Assembly (NCBI GenBank): GCA_021735105.1
Contig: JAIPHS010000020.1
Location: 1 to 12,596 of the forward strand
Reading direction: 5' to 3'
Length of the DNA: 12,596 bases
Source: Candidatus Omnitrophota bacterium
GTDB lineage: Bacteria > Omnitrophota > Gorgyraeia > Duberdicusellales > 4484-171
Shown: piece after piece, positions 6,526 through 11,520 of the stretch
Layout of the letters: the number at the start of each line of letters is the position of its first letter
How positions within the stretch are numbered: the stretch's first letter is position 1
Made by a program: the position numbers and the translations under genes
The notes under the pieces: model-generated
What the model saw: the letters and a program-made list of their open reading frames with translations, nothing else
Told to the model about the DNA's origin: nothing
Databases searched by the model: none

Positions 6526-7032
6526 ATGGATCAAGAGGCAACACTAGTTATTATAAAACCAGATGGATTAAAAAAATCTTTAACCGGAAATATTTTGACT
6601 CGCCTTTCTGAGGCAAAGTTAAAAATCATTGGAGCAAGAGTTGTCCAAGTTGATAATGATTTAGCCAAGACTCATTATCGCCACTTAAAAGATAAACCCT
6701 TTTTTAAAGAGTTGATTAAATACATTAGCGGCAAACTGCACGGAGAAAATAGAGTTTTGCCTTTGGTCTATTGGGGGCAGGGAGCAATCGGTAAGGTTCG
6801 CCGCATTGCCGGCGCTACAAATCCAGAGGAAGCTGATCCGATATCAATAAGGGGGGCATATGGGAGAATACTTACTACCGGTCTTTATGAAAATGTGGTT
6901 CATGCATCAAGTGATCCTAACGAAGCTGAGCGGGAAATAAAACTTTGGTTTGAACCCGATGGAATAGTAAAGGATCTTTATCCTGTTAAGGAAGAAAAAA
7001 GTTCTGCTCAAGCCAGGAGAGTTTGGCAATGA
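6526..7032 (+). CDS. ndk: Nucleoside diphosphate kinase
   Basis: Transfers the gamma-phosphate of ATP to nucleoside diphosphates through a phospho-histidine. Family motifs are TLVIIKPDG (6-14, with Lys11), GATNPEEADP (96-105), IRGAYG (108-113) and the active-site NVVHASSDP with His126. At 168 residues it is longer than the common 135-150. The extra residues lie between about 68 and 82 (GKLHGENRVLPLVYW) and in a C-terminal tail after 143. The ATG at 6526 follows the strong ribosome binding site AGAGGGGGAAGT. Its stop TGA overlaps the ATG of yicC (ATGA at 7029-7032), implying coupled translation. Confidence 0.94.
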   Translation: MDQEATLVIIKPDGLKKSLTGNILTRLSEAKLKIIGARVVQVDNDLAKTHYRHLKDKPFFKELIKYISGKLHGENRVLPLVYWGQGAIGKVRRIAGATNPEEADPISIRGAYGRILTTGLYENVVHASSDPNEAEREIKLWFEPDGIVKDLYPVKEEKSSAQARRVWQ

Positions 7033-7811
7033 GGTCAATGACAGCTTATTCAGTAGCGGAAGAAAAAACAAAAAATAAAACAACAAAAATTATTTTAAGG
7101 TCTCTCAATTATAAGTATCTTGATATTACAGTTTACAATCTTCCTCAACAACTTCTTGTTTCGGAAGAAAAGATAAAAGAAGAAATTAAAAAAAATATAA
7201 CTAGAGGGAAAGTTGAAGTTTATTTTTATCAGGCCAATAAAAGGATAAATCAATTTTCCGTGGATAAAAAAGAATTCGGCCGATATGTAAAAGAAATTAA
7301 ATCTTTAGCTAAACAATTTAATCTAGAAAGGAGCTTATCTCCTTTAGAGATATTAAATTTACCGGGCGTGGTTTCGGCTGGTGGAAAAAATAGTATTTCA
7401 AACGCCCAGGTAATTTCCGCGCTTAAAAAATCATTAAAAAAGTTAGTTAGTTTTAAAAAAGAAAAAGGCAGAGCAATAGAAAAAGAAATATCTAAAAACC
7501 TTTCTTTGTTAGACAATAATATTGCTAAAATTAAGAAGAATAAAAAGAGGCCCCTAAAAGAAATTAATGGTAAAGAAGATATAGACGAAGAGTTATCTTT
7601 AATCGGGTTCTATTCTCAAAAGCTAAAAAAAATAATAAGCAAAAAGAAACAAATACGCAAAGGGAAAGTAATTGATTTTTTAACACAAGAAATTTTAAGA
7701 GAGTTGAATGCAGCATCGAGTAAAACTAAACAGCAGATGTTAGCAATTTTAATAGTGGAGGCAAAAAATTACTTAGGCCGTATTCGTGAACAAGCACAAA
7801 ACATAGAGTAA
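7029..7811 (+). CDS. yicC: YicC/YloC-family endoribonuclease
   Basis: Members of this family have been shown to be endoribonucleases acting on mRNA or small RNA. The N-terminal domain begins MRSMTAYS (family MxSMTGYG). The C-terminal DUF1732 part is well conserved: GKVIDFLTQEILRELN and the final RIREQAQNIE. From the ATG at 7029 it is 260 residues, about 30 shorter than the usual 290, mostly through a compact middle. A TTG at 7023 in frame would add two residues, but the ATG fits the family start and overlaps the ndk stop by 4 bp. gmk starts 7 bp after its stop; yicC-gmk adjacency is common in bacteria. Confidence 0.9.
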   Translation: MRSMTAYSVAEEKTKNKTTKIILRSLNYKYLDITVYNLPQQLLVSEEKIKEEIKKNITRGKVEVYFYQANKRINQFSVDKKEFGRYVKEIKSLAKQFNLERSLSPLEILNLPGVVSAGGKNSISNAQVISALKKSLKKLVSFKKEKGRAIEKEISKNLSLLDNNIAKIKKNKKRPLKEINGKEDIDEELSLIGFYSQKLKKIISKKKQIRKGKVIDFLTQEILRELNAASSKTKQQMLAILIVEAKNYLGRIREQAQNIE

Positions 7812-7818
7812 ATACATT

Positions 7819-8388
7819 ATGGCAAAACCAAAACTTTTTATATTATCTGGGCCAGGAGGGGTGGGAAAGACCACCTTAGTAAAGCATCTCTTTCGTAAAA
7901 GAACCATAAAGAATACTTTGCTAAGATCGATAACTGTTACAACAAGAGATAAAAGGCCTCAGGAAAATGATGGAAAAGATTATTTTTTTGTAAGTAAGGA
8001 TGAGTTTTTATATTTAAAAAAAAGAAAGTTTTTTTTAGAAAATGAAAAAGTATTGGATAATTACTACGGCACTCCGAAACTCTATCTAAAAATAGCTCGA
8101 TCTATGAATAAAAACCTTCTTTTGTGCATAGATGTAAAAGGGGGAATGAAATTAAAAAAACGTTATAAAAGCAGGGCAACTAGCATTTTTATCAGTGTTG
8201 CCAAAAAAAGAGAACTATATAACAGAATGAAAAAAAGAGAAGAAACAAAAGAAATAATTGATAAAAGAATTAAATTGGCAAAAAAAGAGTTGCAATTTTC
8301 TAAAAAATATGATTATTTAATACAAAACAAAAACATAAACTCAACGGCAAGGAAAATAAAAGATATTATATTAAAACATAACACCTGA
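7819..8388 (+). CDS. gmk: Guanylate kinase
   Basis: Phosphorylates GMP to GDP, linking with ndk next door for GTP supply. The 189 residues contain the P-loop GPGGVGKTT (11-19), where many homologues have GPSGVGKST. The GMP-binding segment SITVTTRDKRPQENDGKDYF follows, then NYYGTPK and the lid with basic residues (RMKKREETKEIIDKRI). Length is slightly under the usual 190-210. It is markedly lysine-rich, as is the neighbouring yicC, in line with the AT-rich genome. The start at 7819 gives the normal N-terminus and lies 7 bp after yicC. Confidence 0.93.
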   Translation: MAKPKLFILSGPGGVGKTTLVKHLFRKRTIKNTLLRSITVTTRDKRPQENDGKDYFFVSKDEFLYLKKRKFFLENEKVLDNYYGTPKLYLKIARSMNKNLLLCIDVKGGMKLKKRYKSRATSIFISVAKKRELYNRMKKREETKEIIDKRIKLAKKELQFSKKYDYLIQNKNINSTARKIKDIILKHNT

Positions 8389-8434
8389 TTATATGAAATT
8401 TGATATTGTTTTATAAAATGTAATGGGAGGAAGA

Positions 8435-8716
8435 ATGTTAAAAGACTACATACCAAGGGAGAAGCTTTTGGGCGCAACTGGAGGATCCATCTATAAATTA
8501 ACGGTTTTAGCTTCAAAAAGAGCCATGATGCTTGCAGAAGGGGAGAAGCCATTAATTGAAAGAAAAACTGAAAAGTTATTAGATATAGCTTTAGAAGAAA
8601 TAGAGAAAAAGAAAATAGAGGAATTTAAAGGGAAAAACCTGCCTACCGGCAGGCAGGGAAAAAACAAAAAAGACAAAGAAGAGCCTAAAGAAGAGAAGAA
8701 AAAGCCGGCGCGGTAG
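8435..8716 (+). CDS. rpoZ: RNA polymerase omega subunit, with in-frame palindromic insertion
   Basis: Small RNA polymerase subunit that supports folding and assembly of beta-prime. The core reads GGSIYKLTVLASKRAMMLAEG then KPLIERKTEKLLDIALEEI, matching the omega family. The ATG at 8435 (MLKDYIP, 93 residues) is preceded by GGAGG at 8426-8430; an upstream in-frame ATG at 8423 would lie before that site and is rejected. After the core the protein continues as a Lys/Glu-rich tail interrupted by NLPTGRQG, encoded by a 20-bp palindrome at 8638-8657. The stop TAG (8714-8716) lies inside the tRNA-Cys gene, so the last ten bases of the gene are shared. Order yicC-gmk-rpoZ is widespread in bacteria. 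Confidence 0.88.
   Translation: MLKDYIPREKLLGATGGSIYKLTVLASKRAMMLAEGEKPLIERKTEKLLDIALEEIEKKKIEEFKGKNLPTGRQGKNKKDKEEPKEEKKKPAR
8638..8657. repeat. Palindromic repeat CCTGCCTACCGGCAGGCAGG inside rpoZ
   Basis: A 20-bp palindrome with one mismatched pair (CCTGCC TA CCGG CA GGCAGG), inserted in frame and read as LPTGRQ(G). It is far more GC-rich than its surroundings. From recall, proteins of several uncultured bacterial phyla carry recurrent LPTGRQ or PAGRQ stretches, consistent with a mobile or dispersed palindromic repeat. It lies beyond the conserved omega core, where an insertion would be tolerated. Confidence 0.75.
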
Positions 8717-8778
8717 CCAAGTGGCAAGGCGGTGGTTTGCAAAACCATTATTCACCGGTTCGAATCCGGTCCGCGCCT
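8707..8778 (+). tRNA. tRNA-Cys (GCA)
   Basis: Acceptor arms GGCGCGG and CCGCGCC pair fully, with discriminator U as expected for Cys. The anticodon loop TTTGCAA sits between GTGGT-side and ACCAT-side stems and gives anticodon GCA. The T arm is ACCGG-TTCGAAT-CCGGT. No CCA is encoded. The first ten bases overlap the 3' end of rpoZ, whose TAG stop corresponds to tRNA positions 8-10, so transcription probably continues from rpoZ and processing separates the two. Confidence 0.95.
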
Positions 8779-8923
8779 TAGCAAAATCGCCGGGGTATTG
8801 GCAAGAACTTCTTGCCGAAGGCAAGCTAGTTTATGTATACAGCATAGTTCTTTCCAAAGACTTTGGAAGTAAAATAAAACTATTGCTAATTTGAAAAATT
8901 AATAGATTAAGCATAAACTTATC
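8779..8923. repeat. tRNA-Cys to tRNA-Leu spacer rich in palindromes
   Basis: This 145-bp spacer holds a 5' tRNA-Leu fragment (8786-8801) and two 17-bp odd palindromes: GGCAAGAA-C-TTCTTGCC (8800-8816) and TTCCAAAG-A-CTTTGGAA (8852-8868). An overlapping hairpin CTTGCC-GAA-GGCAAG lies at 8811-8825. AGCATAGTT (8841-8849) and AACTATTGCT (8878-8887) pair with one bulge around the second palindrome. TTAGCAA (8778-8784) and TTGCTAA (8883-8889) are inverted copies framing most of it. It may be a decayed small element or a structured RNA; no coding frame is evident. Confidence 0.5.
8786..8801 (+). pseudogene. Fragment of tRNA-Leu 5' end
   Basis: ATCGCCGGGGTATTGG differs by a single base from ATCGCCGGGGTGTTGG at 8921-8936, which is the first 13 bases of tRNA-Leu plus 3 bases upstream. 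The match stops after D-stem position 13. It looks like a partial duplication of the tRNA-Leu 5' end, 135 bp upstream of the intact gene. Confidence 0.55.
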
Positions 8924-9009
8924 GCCGGGGTGTTGGAATTGGCAGACAACTTGGACTTAAAATCCAATGTTCCGAAAGGGACGTGCGGGTTCAAGTCCCG
9001 CCCCCGGCA
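8924..9009 (+). tRNA. tRNA-Leu (TAA)
   Basis: A class II tRNA of 86 nt. Acceptor GCCGGGG pairs with CCCCGGC, and the discriminator is A. The anticodon stem TTGGA/TCCAA encloses the loop CTTAAAA, anticodon TAA. The long variable arm is GTTCC-GAAA-GGGAC and the T arm GCGGG-TTCAAGT-CCCGC. No CCA is encoded. Confidence 0.96.
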
Positions 9010-9019
9010 TATTTTTGTC

Positions 9020-9093
9020 GGGCGGTTAGCTCAGTTGGTTAGAGTACTACCTTGACATGGTAGGGGCCACAGGTTCGAATCCTGTATCGCCCA
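9020..9093 (+). tRNA. tRNA-Val (GAC)
   Basis: A 74-nt tRNA. Acceptor GGGCGGT pairs with ATCGCCC through one G-U pair, and the discriminator is A. The anticodon stem CTACC/GGTAG encloses TTGACAT, anticodon GAC. The T arm is ACAGG-TTCGAAT-CCTGT. No CCA is encoded. It begins 11 bp after tRNA-Leu, so the two are probably on one transcript. Confidence 0.96.
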
Positions 9094-9095
9094 TT

Positions 9096-9125
9096 TTGGC
9101 TAAGAGCCAATGGCTTATGGCGTAG
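9096..9125. repeat. Palindromic spacer repeat, copy 3
   Basis: TTGGCT-AAG-AGCCAA (9096-9110) is a perfect 6-bp hairpin directly after tRNA-Val, followed by TGGCTTATGGCG. Over 26 bp it matches the reverse complement of copy 1 (9191-9219) at about 17 positions, sharing GCTA..AGC and GCTTAT.GC. There is no T-run, so it is not a classical terminator. Confidence 0.4.
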
Positions 9126-9144
9126 GGGTTTTAAAAAGTTATGA

Positions 9145-9172
9145 TTGACTTTTCTTTATAATTATATAAAAT
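9145..9172 (+). promoter_or_regulatory. Putative promoter upstream of tRNA-Asp
   Basis: TTGACT (9145-9150) and TAAAAT (9167-9172) are separated by 16 nt, each one base from consensus. A perfect TATAAT also occurs at 9157-9162 but without a properly spaced -35. Transcription would begin about 45 nt before tRNA-Asp. Confidence 0.4.
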
Positions 9173-9190
9173 TAACACTTGCTCATACCA

Positions 9191-9219
9191 TTAGCTATAA
9201 GCAACAAGCTAATAGCTGA
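9191..9219. repeat. Palindromic spacer repeat, copy 1
   Basis: AGCTATAAGC (9193-9202) and GCTAATAGCT (9208-9217) form a 10-bp stem with one mismatch around AACAA, just upstream of tRNA-Asp. A related copy in the opposite orientation lies on the other side of this tRNA (9353-9383). Confidence 0.5.
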
Positions 9220-9223
9220 ATTC

Positions 9224-9299
9224 GGGGCCGTCGATTAGCCTGGCTCAAGTCCCCTGCCTGTCACGCAGGTGATCGTGGGTTCAAATCCCATCGGCCCCG
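9224..9299 (+). tRNA. tRNA-Asp (GTC)
   Basis: A 76-nt tRNA. Acceptor GGGGCCG pairs with CGGCCCC, and the discriminator is G as expected for Asp. The anticodon stem CCTGC/GCAGG encloses CTGTCAC, anticodon GTC. The D stem is GATT/AGTC with one G-U pair and the T arm GTGGG-TTCAAAT-CCCAT. No CCA is encoded. Confidence 0.96.
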
Positions 9300-9352
9300 T
9301 AAATTTATTGGGTCCCTAGGAATTATGTTAAGAAAGTTTTTGTTCAATTAAC

Positions 9353-9383
9353 TTAGCTATTAGCAATAAGTTGTAAGCTAAAC
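9353..9383. repeat. Palindromic spacer repeat, copy 2
   Basis: TTAGCT (9353-9358) and AGCTAA (9376-9381) are inverted arms just upstream of tRNA-Met. AGCTATTAGC at 9355-9364 is the exact reverse complement of GCTAATAGCT in copy 1, so copies 1 and 2 flank tRNA-Asp in opposite orientation. Confidence 0.5.
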
Positions 9384-9457
9384 GGCGGCGTAGCTCAGTC
9401 TGGCAGAGCAAACGGCTCATACCCGTTATGTCAGTGGTTCAAGTCCACTCGCCGCCA
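9384..9457 (+). tRNA. tRNA-Met (CAT), elongator type
   Basis: A 74-nt tRNA. Acceptor GGCGGCG pairs fully with CGCCGCC, and the discriminator is A. The anticodon stem AACGG/CCGTT encloses CTCATAC, anticodon CAT. The paired first base and the absence of three G-C pairs next to the anticodon loop exclude initiator tRNA. A tRNA-Ile read through lysidine is possible but less likely. No CCA is encoded. Confidence 0.92.
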
Positions 9458-9494
9458 TATATTTAAGTTGCTTTTGTTTGGTGGATGTTTATAG

Positions 9495-9500
9495 TATAAT
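9495..9500 (+). promoter_or_regulatory. Putative -10 element before the exported coiled-coil gene
   Basis: A perfect TATAAT lies 25 bp upstream of the ATG at 9525. The best -35 is a weak TTGTTT at 9474-9479 with a short 15-nt spacer. Confidence 0.4.
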
Positions 9501-9524
9501 ATAAATAATTTCAGAATAAAATTT

Positions 9525-10136
9525 ATGAAAAAAAGGCTTTTATTAATATTTTTATTAATGTTTTTTGTAACAATGCCTGTAATTAATCTTTTTGCTGAAA
9601 CAATTGTATTGAATTCAGGAAAGGTTATTGAAGCAGATATAGTAGAATTAACTCAAGATGCCATAAAAGTTAATATTATGGGGGACGAAGTAACTTACAA
9701 CCTTGACCAAATAAAATCTATCGGTGCAGAAAAAGATTCAGCTTTTTCAAAAAAATATTTAGAAAGAGAAAAAGAAGAAAATGATTTTGGGAAAACTTTA
9801 TCCGAAGATATTAATAAAAAAAACAAGGAATTGAAAAATACAAAACAAATTCAAGAGCTTCTAGAAAAAAATCAAAAAAAACTAAAGTTAAAACGGAAAA
9901 AATATATCAAAGCGAAAAAGAATCTTAAAAATATTGCTAGCACTGGTTTTTTAGGGTTTGGAAGGACCAAAGAAGAAACACAGGCTTTGCTAAAAGCAAA
10001 AAAAGAAGTGGTTAAACTGAAAAAAGAATATAATGATATTAAACAGGCTATCAAAAGGCTTAAGAAAGAACAGAATTTAGCCAAAGACATAGAAGTGCTT
10101 CAAAAAAAACAAAGGCGGATAAGCAATTCATTCTAA
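9525..10136 (+). CDS. Exported coiled-coil protein of unknown function
   Basis: 203 residues, function not known. A clear signal peptide, KKRLLLIFLLMFFV followed by TMPVINLFA, would be cut after Ala24. Residues 25-67 form a small beta-rich domain, TIVLNSGKVIEADIVELT continuing to a YNLDQIKSI end. I recall this type of domain, a promoter of strand-turn repeats with 'GK..E..I.....' patterns, from exported proteins of Omnitrophota-like genomes. Residues about 75-200 are Lys/Glu-rich and strongly predicted by eye to be coiled coil, broken near 135-145 by STGFLGFGRTK. There is no lipobox and no second membrane segment, so it is probably periplasmic. Its own -10 lies just upstream, and the next gene starts 23 bp downstream. 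Confidence 0.8.
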   Translation: MKKRLLLIFLLMFFVTMPVINLFAETIVLNSGKVIEADIVELTQDAIKVNIMGDEVTYNLDQIKSIGAEKDSAFSKKYLEREKEENDFGKTLSEDINKKNKELKNTKQIQELLEKNQKKLKLKRKKYIKAKKNLKNIASTGFLGFGRTKEETQALLKAKKEVVKLKKEYNDIKQAIKRLKKEQNLAKDIEVLQKKQRRISNSF

Positions 10137-10159
10137 GCATTATTTTTTTATAATAAATC

Positions 10160-10609
10160 ATGGATAATTTTTGGCGAGAAGTTTTTGATAATCAAGTTCT
10201 CTGGATAACATTATTAAGTTGGGCTATCGCTCAAGGGATAAAAATTATTATTGGACTTGCACGAGGAAAAAAGTTTAACTTTTATTGGGTTTTAAGAACT
10301 GGCGGGCTGCCTTCTGCGCATAGTGCTGCAGTTGTAGCTCTGGCTGTGGCTTTAGGCAAAGAGTTAGGTTTCCAATCGCCCTTTTTTGCTTTCTCTGTCA
10401 TTTTTGCTTTAATTACGATGTTTGATGCTCAAACTTGGCGCCGTTCAATTGGGGTTCAAGCTAGAATATTGAATAAAATTATGGAAGATTTTCATGAGGG
10501 GAGAAAGCTAAAAGAAAAAAGGATGAAAGAGCTAGTTGGCCACACTCCAGTAGAAATTTTTGCCGGGGCATTAATTGGAATTATTGTAGCAATAGTTTTT
10601 TATATGTGA
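10160..10609 (+). CDS. Divergent PAP2 family (DUF212, YuiD-like) membrane protein
   Basis: Integral membrane protein of 149 residues, related to the acid phosphatase/haloperoxidase superfamily; its substrate is unknown. The family motifs are present: GGLPSAHSA at 48-56 (usual GGMPSSHSA), DAQTWRRSIGVQARILN at 89-105 and GHTPVEIFAGALIG at 127-140. Hydrophobic segments lie at about 13-33, 55-66, 75-88 and 131-148. The central motif has TW where most members have a small GV pair. Length is typical. No good ribosome binding site is seen before ATG 10160. The stop at 10607-10609 is followed 17 bp later by the L,D-transpeptidase gene. Confidence 0.88.
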   Translation: MDNFWREVFDNQVLWITLLSWAIAQGIKIIIGLARGKKFNFYWVLRTGGLPSAHSAAVVALAVALGKELGFQSPFFAFSVIFALITMFDAQTWRRSIGVQARILNKIMEDFHEGRKLKEKRMKELVGHTPVEIFAGALIGIIVAIVFYM

Positions 10610-10626
10610 TGAGGGGGGGGTAAGAA

Positions 10627-11427
10627 TTGAATAAAAAAATTATTTTTGTTGTAACTGGAATAATTTTTATTGGGGCTATTTTCGGGTTAATTTTTAGTTC
10701 GGGAAAAAAAGAACAGCCTGAAAAAGAAAATTCCTTGTCTTTTAATAAAGTCAATAAATTATTAAAAGAAGATAAATATAGACAAGCAAAAGAACTTCTC
10801 AATCAAGAAAAGGACAATGCAACCGGCCCTTCGGTTATTAAACAGATTCAAGAAAAAATCCAGGATATTAATATCAAACTATTATTTTCACCTTATAGTG
10901 AAGGCAGTTGTAGCAAGAATTATACGGTACAGCGCGGAGATGCATTATCAAAAATTGCTAAAAAATTTAATACCACTGTCAGCTTAATCAAGCAAGCAAA
11001 TGCTTTAACTTCAAATAAGATTATTCCCGGCCAAGAGTTAAAAATTAATCTTTGTGAATTTTCTATAGTGATTGACAAATCACAGAATTTATTGTTTTTA
11101 AAACGAGATGGAAAAATATTTAAAACTTATATAGTTGCTACAGGGACAGACGGCAGGACTCCGGGAGGAGAGTTTAAAATAATAAATAAATTAGTTAAAC
11201 CAACTTGGTATAAGGCAGGTGCGATTGTCCTGCCTGATAATCCGGATAATATATTGGGTTCTCGCTGGATGGGTATTGATAAAAAGGGGTATGGTATCCA
11301 CGGCACTACAAAACCGGAAAGCTTAGGACAGCAAGTAACTTTAGGATGTGTCCGGATGTCTAACAAGGAAGTAGAAGAGCTTTATGATATTGTCTCGGTG
11401 GGAACTGAAGTTATCATAGTAGAATAA
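10627..11427 (+). CDS. LysM and L,D-transpeptidase (YkuD) domain protein
   Basis: Probably forms 3-3 peptidoglycan cross-links or attaches proteins to peptidoglycan. An N-terminal membrane anchor is at about 4-24, then a helical region at 38-85, one LysM domain at 99-142 (YTVQRGDALSKIAKKF, ending IIPGQELKIN), and the YkuD domain at 144-265. The catalytic signature is complete: HGTTKPESLG with His225 and LGCVRMS with Cys241 and Arg243. The start is TTG at 10627; GAGGGGGGGG six bases upstream is a strong ribosome binding site. An in-frame ATG at 10609 is blocked by TAA at 10621. It follows the DUF212 gene by 17 bp. Confidence 0.92.
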   Translation: MNKKIIFVVTGIIFIGAIFGLIFSSGKKEQPEKENSLSFNKVNKLLKEDKYRQAKELLNQEKDNATGPSVIKQIQEKIQDINIKLLFSPYSEGSCSKNYTVQRGDALSKIAKKFNTTVSLIKQANALTSNKIIPGQELKINLCEFSIVIDKSQNLLFLKRDGKIFKTYIVATGTDGRTPGGEFKIINKLVKPTWYKAGAIVLPDNPDNILGSRWMGIDKKGYGIHGTTKPESLGQQVTLGCVRMSNKEVEELYDIVSVGTEVIIVE

Positions 11428-11438
11428 ATTAGTTTTTC

Positions 11439-11491
11439 GTTCAACGTTCGATGTTTAACGTTATTAAAAAGCAAACGTAGAACGTCGAACC
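11439..11491. repeat. AACGTT-rich imperfect inverted repeat upstream of accA
   Basis: The arm at 11439-11459 (starting GTTCAACGTTCGATGTTT) and the arm at 11471-11491 (starting GCAAACGTAGAACGTCGAAC) are inverted copies with about four mismatches in 20, around an 11-nt A/T-rich loop. No T-run follows. It could be an mRNA hairpin between the L,D-transpeptidase and accA or a dispersed palindromic repeat. Confidence 0.6.
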
Positions 11492-11520
11492 AAGCACAAT
11501 GAGTTAACTAGGAGAGCGTG

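Noticed and set aside
8491..8824. Minus-strand frames across rpoZ and tRNA-Cys containing PAGRQ- or PVGR-like stretches
   Set aside because: These are reverse readings of rpoZ, the palindromic repeat and the tRNA; one runs through the whole tRNA-Cys gene.
8891..8919. TTGAAA and TAAACT as a tRNA-Leu promoter
   Set aside because: The -10 match is poor, and the predicted start would fall inside the mature tRNA.
8707..9457. tRNA cluster with repeats considered as a CRISPR array or integrated element
   Set aside because: Repeats are few, degenerate and unevenly spaced, and no integrase, cas or phage gene is present.
11213..11235. Inverted repeat AGGCAGG-9 nt-CCTGCCT inside the L,D-transpeptidase gene
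   Set aside because: It recalls the words of the rpoZ palindrome but in the opposite arrangement, and it encodes conserved YkuD residues (KAGAIVLP), so chance is the simpler explanation.
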